This document shows positions 1-5,416 of a stretch of 5,416 nucleotides of DNA, in pieces. This stretch comes from an uncultured Ruminococcus sp. Its GTDB lineage: Bacteria; Bacillota; Clostridia; Oscillospirales; CAG-272. The position numbers and the translations under genes are program-made. The notes below the pieces were generated by a model. It saw only the letters and a program-made list of their open reading frames with translations. It ran no database searches and had not been told where the DNA came from. Numbering within the stretch: the first letter of the stretch is position 1; each line of letters starts with the position of its first letter. Location of the stretch: assembly GCA_902783755.1 (NCBI GenBank), contig CACZSC010000213.1, positions 1 to 5,416 on the forward strand. Reading direction: 5' to 3'.

Positions 1-703
1 TGTTGCCGTGCCCCAGTTCCACCGAGTCGCACTTCACGATCGGCGTCATGACCTTCCCGGCTGGTCTTGCCCCCCTGTCGGTCGCGTGCCAGAGCCTCAT
101 ACGGCTCCCGAGCTTCTCCATGTATTCCGCCGGAGATGCTCCTCCGTCGGCAAACCAGAAGCTGTCGAATTCGAAATTCACATATTCCGGATCCGTTTCT
201 TCTATTAATATTTCATATGCCCTTTTCCCGCCTGCTCTAAGCAGCTCGCAGTTGTGGTTGTGGTAAAGAAGCTCCACGCCCTGCTCCTTCAGGCACCTGC
301 CGCAGCTGTTCAACCGGGCCGCAAGGGATGTCACTTCCATGGGGTCAGTATAGTCGAATCTGTACATTCCCGTTATGACGGAATACTTCGCACCGAAGGA
401 CTTCGTCTCTTCCGCCACCACAGCAGGATCCCTTTCCAGGCTGCCGAGATCTGTATGAATGCTTGTGACGCAGAGCCCGGAATCCCTGATAAGTCCGTGC
501 CAGTCGAGCTTCCCGCAGCTACCTACCGGCATCCCTGCCGCCTTCGTAAGCAACTTGACTGCGAAATTCATGGGATGGATCATGAATCCGTTCAGTTCTA
601 TCCCGTCGTATCCTGCCTTCGATATCCTGTCAAGGACACCCAGAGTCCTTTCCCTGCCGTTCATGACGCTGCCGAACATGATCTGCTGTACCGCTTTTTT
701 CAT
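1..703 (-). CDS. Sugar phosphate isomerase/epimerase-like TIM-barrel protein (3' end cut by window edge)
   Basis: An open frame on the minus strand starts at ATG 703-701 and runs off the left edge, giving 234 residues with no stop. It resembles the xylose-isomerase-like / AP-endonuclease-2 TIM-barrel family, usually about 260-300 residues, so probably only a short C-terminal part is missing. Visible features are GYDGIEL (residues 31-37), SIHTDL (81-86), YHNHNCE (147-153), FEFDSFWF (177-184), LWHATDR (204-210) and a final GHGN (231-234). By analogy with metal-dependent family members, E153, D180 and H206 are candidate ligands; the last glutamate would lie beyond the edge. No signal peptide is seen, so it should be cytoplasmic. 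An in-frame TAA at 727-725 supports this start; the only ribosome-site candidate is a weak GGGGG at 714-710. It is transcribed divergently from the transporter, which suggests a catabolic role. The exact reaction cannot be told: isomerase, epimerase, and keto-sugar lyase or hydratase all share this fold. Confidence 0.85.
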   Translation of the reverse strand, partial: MKKAVQQIMFGSVMNGRERTLGVLDRISKAGYDGIELNGFMIHPMNFAVKLLTKAAGMPVGSCGKLDWHGLIRDSGLCVTSIHTDLGSLERDPAVVAEETKSFGAKYSVITGMYRFDYTDPMEVTSLAARLNSCGRCLKEQGVELLYHNHNCELLRAGGKRAYEILIEETDPEYVNFEFDSFWFADGGASPAEYMEKLGSRMRLWHATDRGARPAGKVMTPIVKCDSVELGHGN

Positions 704-734
704 ATCGTTCCCCCGTTTTTTTCCTTATGGTCTT

Positions 735-763
735 ATTTTACTATGTGAAGTCTTCGGAAAATA
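735..763 (-). promoter_or_regulatory. Predicted promoter of the isomerase-like gene
   Basis: On the minus strand there is a -10 box TAAAAT (740-735, five of six matches to TATAAT). Seventeen bases upstream lies a poor -35 hexamer TATTTT (763-758), which is also the last six bases of a perfect copy of the putative AraC-type operator. A good -10 with a poor -35 covered by an operator suggests activator dependence. The predicted leader is roughly 25 nt. Prediction from sequence only. Confidence 0.55.
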
Positions 764-796
764 GAATTTTCTTGATTTATATCAGTATTTTTTTGA
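758..796 (-). promoter_or_regulatory. Putative AraC-type operator pair, isomerase side
   Basis: Two direct copies of TCAA-N4-ATTCTATTTT are read on the minus strand. The proximal copy at 775-758 matches all 14 fixed positions. The distal copy at 796-779 keeps TCAA but reads ATACTGATAT in the second block (10 of 14). The copies are 21 bp apart, two helical turns, a spacing known from AraC I1/I2 half-sites. Binding by the AraC protein encoded at 2539-3738 is an inference. Confidence 0.5.
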
Positions 797-808
797 CGGG
801 GAGCCGCC

Positions 809-819
809 GTTTCGAAAAC
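809..819. promoter_or_regulatory. Small dyad with central CG between the divergent operators
   Basis: The stretch GTTTCGAAAAC contains the perfect palindrome TTTCGAAA at 810-817. It sits between the two operator pairs, next to a GC-rich patch (796-810). A dyad centred on CG is typical of LacI-family sites, but this one is short and could be chance. The minus-strand sequence GAAACGG here (813-807) also occurs just before the glycoside hydrolase gene at 3797-3803. Confidence 0.2.
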
Positions 820-822
820 ATG

Positions 823-861
823 TCAATTTTATTCTATTTTGTGATATATTTTTTCTAATTT
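823..861 (+). promoter_or_regulatory. Putative AraC-type operator pair, transporter side
   Basis: Two direct copies of the same motif are read on the plus strand. The distal copy at 823-840 is perfect (TCAA, then ATTCTATTTT). The proximal copy at 844-861 has lost the TCAA block (ATAT) but keeps TTTCTAATTT in the second block, 8 of 10 matches. The spacing is again 21 bp, and the proximal copy ends on the -35 hexamer. The pair mirrors the one facing the isomerase gene. Confidence 0.45.
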
Positions 862-884
862 TTCCCTTTCGCGGGAGATATAAT
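856..884 (+). promoter_or_regulatory. Predicted promoter of the GPH transporter gene
   Basis: A perfect -10 box TATAAT lies at 879-884. With a 17-bp spacer the -35 hexamer is TAATTT (856-861), a poor match that coincides with the last six bases of the proximal operator copy. The predicted transcript would start near 891 and have a leader of about 35 nt carrying the ribosome-binding site. The strong -10 with a weak, operator-covered -35 fits activator-dependent transcription. Confidence 0.65.
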
Positions 885-913
885 GGGAATGTACCCAAAA
901 CCAAACGATTTGC

Positions 914-920
914 AGGAGGA
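914..920 (+). promoter_or_regulatory. Strong ribosome-binding site for the transporter gene
   Basis: AGGAGGA lies 5 bases before the ATG at 926 and fixes that start. It is the only strong Shine-Dalgarno sequence among the four genes; the other three starts have weak or no recognisable site. Confidence 0.85.
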
Positions 921-925
921 GCCCC

Positions 926-2467
926 ATGGAAGAAAACGTAAAAAGCCCGTACAGAAGAGCCAAGACATGGCATATCGCCCTCTCACAGATGACCGGAATA
1001 ATGCAGATGGTATTCTACGTTCTGCTCGGTTATGCAGCGTATATCGGAAACCTCGGGTTTGCGATAGCCACAGGCCTCGTAGGGATTCTCATCACTCTGT
1101 CCAGAGTATTCGACAGTATTACCGACCCCATCATTGCGTATATCATCGAGAAATTCAATTCCAAACACGGAAAGCTGAGGATCTTTCTCTTCATCGGATG
1201 GTTCCTTATGGCGCTGTCCACTACGCTGATGTGCAACGTATTCGCAGGCAACTTCAGCTTCGGTCCCGATGAGACTTTCTCGAACCCTCTCGGCGTTCTG
1301 GTGTTCATCCTCATTTATGTCTTATATATAATCGGATACACCTTCACGAGCTGCACTGCCAATATGACGGGAAACATCCTGACCAATGACCCGAAACAGA
1401 GGCCTACTCTCGGAGTCTGGGCCACGATCTACTCGTACCTTTCCCCCATGATTGTATCCATGGTCATCGTTACAGCACTTCTTCCCAAATTCGGGACACC
1501 GTTCACACTTGAGAACGGCGGAACAGACTACAGCTTCACGCTTCCCGTATTCCAGTACGCGAACCTGATAGTAGTTGCTGTATCCTTCGTTGCGCTGATA
1601 CTCACCTGCATAGGTCTCGCTCCATACGACAAGCCCGAAAACTTCGAAGGGATCAAGAAAAACACCAAGATAGGCTTCAGGGACATGCTCGCCCTGCTCA
1701 AGGGAAACAAAGAGCTCAGAAGATACATCGTGGCCGCAAGCTCTGACAAGCTGGCCCAGACCGTGGGTTCCCAGTCCGTCATCAGCGTAATGCTCTTCAG
1801 CATTATCCTCGGCAGCATGATAGGCTCTTCAATCGTTTCACTAATAGCCATGCTCCCGTCAATCATCTTTGCCATCATCGGTGCGAAAATGGCCGGCAAA
1901 CAGGGCAACAAGAAAGTGATGGTCAGATGGTCCTGGATCCTGATATTCTGGAATATCGCTTTTGCCGCATTCATAATCCTGGTCCCTGAAAAGAGCGCAT
2001 CCCACATCGGGATCTCCCTCATCCTGTTCTTCCTGCTCATGCTCGGGAACAACGCCCTCAAGATGATAGTCAGCACATCCACCAACGCCATGAGAATGGA
2101 TATCGTAGACTACGAGCTGTACAGATCCGGCAAGTACCTGCCCGCGACTGTAAGCGCTGTGTATTCATTCATCGACAAGCTCATCAGCGCACTGGCTCCC
2201 ATGCTCGCGACCCTGATAATTGGCATAGTGGGATATACCGGATCAAGGATCCCCCTTGCTTCCGATGAATGCACGATCGGGATCAGGATCATCACCGCAT
2301 GTCTCTTCTGCGTGCTTCCCATCATCGGGTGGGTGTGCACCATCCTTGCCATGAAGAAATTCTCCCTCACCAAAGAGGAAATGGAAAGGATACAGCTGGA
2401 GATAGCTGAAAAGAAGGAAGAAGCCCTCCTGGCTGAAAGCACAGTTTCGGCAGAGAAAGCCGAATAA
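926..2467 (+). CDS. GPH-family (MelB-like) sugar:cation symporter
   Basis: This 513-residue protein has about twelve hydrophobic segments and belongs to the glycoside-pentoside-hexuronide:cation symporters (MFS_2; relatives MelB, UidB, XylP). The family signature is clear: RVFDSITDP at residues 60-68 places D63 and D67 where MelB has its cation-binding pair D55 and D59, followed by the loop FNSKHGKLR (77-85). Further family-like stretches are NDPKQRPTL (154-162) and MRMDIVDYELYRSGKYLP (389-406) before a helix starting near 408. It should sit in the cytoplasmic membrane and import a glycoside with H+ or Na+. The protein is somewhat longer than the usual 440-480 residues; the extra length is mainly a charged, glutamate-rich C-terminal tail (about 482-513). 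This tail is far too short to be a LacS-type IIA domain. The divergent isomerase gene and the GH2 enzyme nearby suggest a galactoside, glucuronide or related glycoside as substrate; sequence alone does not decide. Confidence 0.93.
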   Translation: MEENVKSPYRRAKTWHIALSQMTGIMQMVFYVLLGYAAYIGNLGFAIATGLVGILITLSRVFDSITDPIIAYIIEKFNSKHGKLRIFLFIGWFLMALSTTLMCNVFAGNFSFGPDETFSNPLGVLVFILIYVLYIIGYTFTSCTANMTGNILTNDPKQRPTLGVWATIYSYLSPMIVSMVIVTALLPKFGTPFTLENGGTDYSFTLPVFQYANLIVVAVSFVALILTCIGLAPYDKPENFEGIKKNTKIGFRDMLALLKGNKELRRYIVAASSDKLAQTVGSQSVISVMLFSIILGSMIGSSIVSLIAMLPSIIFAIIGAKMAGKQGNKKVMVRWSWILIFWNIAFAAFIILVPEKSASHIGISLILFFLLMLGNNALKMIVSTSTNAMRMDIVDYELYRSGKYLPATVSAVYSFIDKLISALAPMLATLIIGIVGYTGSRIPLASDECTIGIRIITACLFCVLPIIGWVCTILAMKKFSLTKEEMERIQLEIAEKKEEALLAESTVSAEKAE

Positions 2468-2481
2468 GACTAAAAATTATG

Positions 2482-2523
2482 AAAGAAAGGAAATCCAGGC
2501 ACGACAGCGGATTTCCTTTCTTT
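2482..2523. terminator. Bidirectional terminator hairpin between convergent genes
   Basis: A perfect 15-bp inverted repeat, AAAGAAAGGAAATCC (2482-2496) and its complement (2509-2523), encloses a 12-base loop. It lies between the stop of the transporter (2467) and the stop of the regulator (2541-2539), so one structure can serve both. In the minus direction the stem is followed by CATAATTTTTAG, a fair U-tract. In the plus direction the tail is poorer, although the 3' arm itself is U-rich. Confidence 0.85.
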
Positions 2524-2538
2524 GGTCTATTCTTTCCT

Positions 2539-3738
2539 TCACCTGTTTCCCGGGACCGATGCTCTGTAGTCCCTCGGTGTCTTTCCGGTGATCTTCTTGA
2601 ACACCTTCGTGAAGTAGTTGTTGTCATAGTAGCCCACGGTATTCGATATCTGTCCGACGGGCATGTCCGTGGTCTCAAGGTAACGTACTGCGTTGGCGAT
2701 CCTTATCTTCTCGAGAAACTCCTTGAATCCCTTTCCCATCTCATTCTTGAAAGTACGGGAAAGATGGCTCGTGTTTATGCTGAACCTCCTGGCGATCTCA
2801 GGCAGGGTCAGTTCACTGTTATAGTGTAGCACGATATACTCCGCCACCTTCTTCACGAACGGCGAACAGTCCGGGATATGGGTCAGATGTTCCCGTACTG
2901 CAGACGCCATCTCCAGCTGGAATGATTCCACCAGGCGCTCCGATTCCTGAAGCGACACGGCGTCCCGCATCAGATGGGTATACTTTGACATGATCCCGTC
3001 GATGACGACCACGCTGAGCCCTGATCTCACCGCAGCCATTCTGGCCATCGCCCTCAGGGACGCCATCGCCTCCTTAGGATGGGTAGAGAAATACTCCATC
3101 TCTATGGCTGAACGGTTGAGTGCCTTCATCCGTTTTATGGATGCCTTCAGGTCATCCACGAGGCCGTGCTCAATCTTGAAAATGAGGTCGTTCTCCACCT
3201 CGTACTTTCTGTATATGTTCTCATATACCTCGTCTCCGTCATCCCTGTGGGCTGATACGAGGGACGGTGTCTCAAAGTTGTTCGTCTTGACAAAATCGTA
3301 GCTTACGATAGCGTCGGACGAAAGAGCTGAGATGCACGATGACGCAATATCGCATATGTTCTGCGTATCAAGGACCGCGCAGCTTGAATACTGGGTCTTC
3401 AGTATGTTGAGATAATAGCCCGGTATCCGGTTCGCGATCATCCTGCGGGTTATCTCGTTCTCGTCGATCACCCGTTTAAGGTACGGCCCTATTACGATAC
3501 AGCCGTCTTCGCATCTGAACATGAGGAGCCTCTCCCCCATCGTGTTGATAAGCTCGTAGAACGTCTTTTCGTTCATGGAGCCCGTAAACCCCGAAAGATA
3601 ATCCGCCGTAAATTCTTCAAACAGATTGTTGGGATTGATTTTTCCCTGCAGGGAACCCAGATCTTTCGGAGATGACGCGAGGAAGACATCCGCAGACAGA
3701 AGCTTATTGAGCAAAGATATAAGTATCTTCGTGTCCAT
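2539..3738 (-). CDS. AraC-family transcriptional regulator (YesN-like, non-cupin N-terminus)
   Basis: This 399-residue protein ends in a standard AraC/XylS DNA-binding domain (about residues 295-395). Its first helix-turn-helix is in LTLPEIARRFSINTSHLSRTF (310-330), and the second spans MPVGQISNTVGYYDN to TGKTPRDYR (359-392). The N-terminal part is not a cupin. The segment from about 177 to 285 (YRKYEVENDLIFKIEHG, then a helical region to VREHL) resembles the middle region seen in YesN-like regulators of Bacillota sugar-use loci. The start at 3738 is fixed by an in-frame TAA 12 bases upstream and because the next ATG is codon 55. There is no Shine-Dalgarno sequence, and the predicted -10 lies only six bases before the ATG, so the message may be leaderless. 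It lies between transporter and hydrolase, and motifs in both control regions suggest it activates the locus and represses itself. The inducer is unknown. Confidence 0.93.
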   Translation of the reverse strand: MDTKILISLLNKLLSADVFLASSPKDLGSLQGKINPNNLFEEFTADYLSGFTGSMNEKTFYELINTMGERLLMFRCEDGCIVIGPYLKRVIDENEITRRMIANRIPGYYLNILKTQYSSCAVLDTQNICDIASSCISALSSDAIVSYDFVKTNNFETPSLVSAHRDDGDEVYENIYRKYEVENDLIFKIEHGLVDDLKASIKRMKALNRSAIEMEYFSTHPKEAMASLRAMARMAAVRSGLSVVVIDGIMSKYTHLMRDAVSLQESERLVESFQLEMASAVREHLTHIPDCSPFVKKVAEYIVLHYNSELTLPEIARRFSINTSHLSRTFKNEMGKGFKEFLEKIRIANAVRYLETTDMPVGQISNTVGYYDNNYFTKVFKKITGKTPRDYRASVPGNR

Positions 3739-3744
3739 ACCATC

Positions 3745-3773
3745 AATTTACAAAAAAATTCTACTTTTGTCAA
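3745..3773 (-). promoter_or_regulatory. Predicted promoter of the araC-type gene, possibly leaderless
   Basis: The minus strand has a perfect -35 box TTGACA (3773-3768), exactly 17 bp, then TAAATT (3750-3745; four of six matches to TATAAT). The -10 ends six bases before the ATG at 3738, so transcription would start at or next to the initiation codon. Both operator copies at 3750-3787 overlap the promoter: one covers the spacer, the other starts within the -35 box. Confidence 0.55.
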
Positions 3774-3787
3774 TATTTTTCTATTTT
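3750..3787 (+). promoter_or_regulatory. Putative AraC-type operator pair between regulator and GH2 gene
   Basis: Two direct copies of the motif are read towards the GH2 gene: ACAA-N4-ATTCTACTTT at 3750-3767 (12 of 14) and TCAA-N4-TTTCTATTTT at 3770-3787 (13 of 14), 20 bp apart. They overlap the regulator promoter, which suggests autorepression. Unlike the pairs at 758-796 and 823-861, there is no good -10 at the matching distance downstream: that position, 3805-3810, reads TCAAAA and abuts the GH2 start. Activation of GH2 by this pair is therefore uncertain. Confidence 0.5.
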
Positions 3788-3792
3788 ATTAA

Positions 3793-3810
3793 TTTTGAAA
3801 CGGATCAAAA
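3793..3810. repeat. Perfect inverted repeat just before the GH2 start codon
   Basis: TTTTGA (3793-3798) and TCAAAA (3805-3810) form a perfect dyad around AACGGA and end one base before the ATG at 3812. It could be a repressor operator, or a weak AU-rich hairpin in the GH2 leader with the only purine-rich GGA in its loop. It resembles a catabolite-response element but lacks the spacing of the consensus. Confidence 0.4.
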
Positions 3811-3811
3811 C

Positions 3812-5416
3812 ATGAGAAAAACCGAAAACCTGAATACCGGCTGGTATTTTTCAAGATCAAAAGTCGATGCAGCCGGCATCGACATCCGGGGCTTCGAGCC
3901 TGTCTCCGTCCCACACACCTGGAACGCTGAAGACGGCGCCGACGGTGGCGGAGACTACTGGCGCGGCACATGCACATATTTCAGGGATCTCCCGGACATA
4001 TCCCCTGCAGAAGGCGAAAGGGTATTCCTCGAGTTCCGCGGTGTCGCCATGTCGGCCGAAGTGTACCTCAACGGAGCGAAGCTGTGCGAGCATAAAGGCG
4101 GATATTCGACATTCCGGGCAGATATAACGGACCACCTGTCAGCGGATAACAGGCTTGTGGTATATGCCGACAACAGCCCTCGCCGAGACGTTTACCCGCA
4201 GAAAGCGGATTTCACTTTCTTCGGCGGGATCTACAGAGACGTAAGTCTCATCACGGTGCCGGCCGCTCACTTCGATCTCGGTTACTGGGGAGGTCCGGGC
4301 ATAAAGGTCACTCCCCGCACGGACGGGACAGTCGATGTCGAATCGTATCTGGTGAACAGCGACGGAGAAACCGTGGAATACGAGATCTTCGATCATAAAG
4401 GCCAGTCGGTGTCAAGAGGTTCGTCTCCTGTCATTGGAGGAAAATCGTCCGCTGCCCTTTTTATCAGTGACGTACACCTGTGGGGCGGAGTGGATGATCC
4501 GTATCTGTACACCCTGAGGGCTGCCGCGGGAAACGATATGATAGAGACGCGCTTCGGCGTCAGGGAGTTCATGGTGGATCCGGAAAAAGGATTTTTCCTC
4601 AACGGCAAACACTATGACCTTATCGGTGTATCAAGGCACCAGGACCGGGAGGGAGCCGGATATGCCCTGACCCGGGAAATGCACCTTGAAGATCTGGAAA
4701 TGATCAGGGAAACAGGCGCGACGAGCATCCGTCTCGCCCATTACCAGCATGACAGCTACGTCTATGATCTTGCCGACGAGATGGGGTTCATAGTATGGGC
4801 AGAGATACCGTATATCAGCGAGCACATGGACGAGGCATGTGAAAACACACTGTCTCAGATGAAGGAACTGATCATCCAGAACTACAACCATCCGTCCATC
4901 ATATGCTGGGGTCTCTCAAACGAGATAACAGTGGTAGGAGGGATGTCCCGCTCCTGCTATGAGAACCACAGGCGGCTCAACGACCTGTGCCACGAGCTTG
5001 ACGGAACCAGATACACAACGATGGCAAACCTGTTCCTGCTTGAACCTGATTCTCCTCTTGTCACACTGCCTGACCTGAGATCCTACAATCTCTACTACGG
5101 GTGGTATGTGGGGGATGTGGAAGAAACGGAAAAATGGCTGGATGATTTCCACAAAGCCCATCCGGATCTGGCGATAGGGCTCTCGGAATTCGGCGCTGAC
5201 GCCAACCCTTCCTACCAGTCTTCGCATCCCGAGAAGGGAGACTATACCGAGACATATCAGGCCGAATACCACGAGCATCTGCTAGAAATGAGGATGTCCC
5301 GCCCCTGGATCTGGGCCATGCATGCATGGAACATGTTCGATTTTGCAGCAGACGCCAGAGATGAAGGCGGAGTGCCGGGCCGCAACCAGAAGGGGCTCGT
5401 CACGTATGACAGGAAA
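3812..5416 (+). CDS. Glycoside hydrolase family 2 enzyme, probable beta-galactosidase (3' end cut by window edge)
   Basis: The frame is open from ATG 3812 to the window end, 535 residues with no stop. The order is typical of GH2: N-terminal sugar-binding jelly-roll (about 1-150, with VPHTWNAEDG, VYLNG and FFGGIYRDV), an immunoglobulin-like domain (about 151-255), then the TIM barrel with IGVSRHQDREG (271-281) and IRLAHYQHD (306-314). The acid/base is E371 in CWGLSNE (codon 4922-4924) and the nucleophile is E459 in LSEFGAD (codon 5186-5188). WNMFDFAADARDEGG (506-520) and GRNQKGLVTYDRK (523-535) mark the end of the barrel, so most of the catalytic domain is present. There is no signal peptide, so it should hydrolyse an imported glycoside in the cytoplasm. 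Overall sequence style is that of Bacillota/Bacteroidota beta-galactosidases; beta-glucuronidase is an alternative because an N-x-K triplet is present (525-527). The start fits GH2 proteins beginning MRKTxNLN, but no clear ribosome-binding site precedes it. Confidence 0.93.
   Translation, partial: MRKTENLNTGWYFSRSKVDAAGIDIRGFEPVSVPHTWNAEDGADGGGDYWRGTCTYFRDLPDISPAEGERVFLEFRGVAMSAEVYLNGAKLCEHKGGYSTFRADITDHLSADNRLVVYADNSPRRDVYPQKADFTFFGGIYRDVSLITVPAAHFDLGYWGGPGIKVTPRTDGTVDVESYLVNSDGETVEYEIFDHKGQSVSRGSSPVIGGKSSAALFISDVHLWGGVDDPYLYTLRAAAGNDMIETRFGVREFMVDPEKGFFLNGKHYDLIGVSRHQDREGAGYALTREMHLEDLEMIRETGATSIRLAHYQHDSYVYDLADEMGFIVWAEIPYISEHMDEACENTLSQMKELIIQNYNHPSIICWGLSNEITVVGGMSRSCYENHRRLNDLCHELDGTRYTTMANLFLLEPDSPLVTLPDLRSYNLYYGWYVGDVEETEKWLDDFHKAHPDLAIGLSEFGADANPSYQSSHPEKGDYTETYQAEYHEHLLEMRMSRPWIWAMHAWNMFDFAADARDEGGVPGRNQKGLVTYDRK

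Noticed and set aside
254..748. Plus-strand open frame of 164 codons
   Set aside because: It lies opposite the isomerase-like gene, whose minus-strand protein has clear family motifs. Its own translation shows no recognisable domain, and no ribosome-binding site is apparent.
796..810. ACGG-N7-CCGT inverted repeat in the GC-rich patch between the operator pairs
   Set aside because: Four paired bases are too few to support a hairpin or an operator; chance is a sufficient explanation.
704..925. Possible riboswitch or small RNA in the 222-bp intergenic region
   Set aside because: The predicted leaders on both sides are short (about 25 and 35 nt), and the region is accounted for by promoters and operator repeats. 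No extended stem structure is visible.
1528..2091. Minus-strand open frame of 187 codons
   Set aside because: It is antisense to the transporter gene. Its hydrophobic content mirrors the membrane-protein codons on the other strand, and no family features are seen.
3795..3808. Possible catabolite-response element (cre) before the GH2 gene
   Set aside because: The sequence looks like TGAAACGGATCA, but it lacks the base the consensus requires between the AA and the central CG. It is listed only as a dyad.
4916..5278. Minus-strand open frame of 120 codons
   Set aside because: It is fully antisense to the GH2 catalytic domain, which carries both catalytic glutamates in the plus-strand frame.

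Overview
The window is a compact carbohydrate-utilisation locus of a bacterium. It holds four genes in two divergent pairs: a sugar-phosphate-isomerase-like protein (minus, cut by the left edge), a GPH-family sugar symporter (plus), an AraC-family regulator (minus), and a family 2 glycoside hydrolase (plus, cut by the right edge). Base composition is moderate in the genes, with many ATA, AGG and AGA codons, and strongly AT-rich in the intergenic regions. The gene set and sigma70-type promoters suggest a gut or rumen type anaerobe, perhaps in the Bacillota. This is only an inference, because no taxonomic marker is present.

Layout. Positions 1-703 encode a xylose-isomerase-like TIM-barrel protein. 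Positions 704-925 are a divergent control region with two back-to-back promoters. Positions 926-2467 encode the transporter. Positions 2468-2538 hold a strong hairpin that can terminate both convergent genes (transporter and regulator). Positions 2539-3738 encode the regulator. Positions 3739-3811 are a second, very short divergent control region. From 3812 to the end runs the glycoside hydrolase, with both catalytic glutamates visible.

Likely logic: the symporter imports a small glycoside, the unsecreted GH2 enzyme cleaves it in the cytoplasm, the isomerase-like protein acts on a product or a modified sugar, and the AraC protein senses the substrate. The most notable non-coding signal is a repeated motif, TCAA-N4-ATTCTATTTT. 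Two perfect, two close and two degenerate copies lie in the two control regions as direct repeats 20-21 bp apart. At the two promoters in 704-925 the proximal copy covers the -35 hexamer and sits at exactly the same distance from a good -10 box, the layout expected of AraC-type class II activation. At the regulator promoter the same motif lies over a perfect TTGACA -35 and the spacer, as expected for autorepression. I see no mobile element, CRISPR array, RNA gene or clearly new biochemical system. The interest here is regulatory, plus the open question of the substrate.
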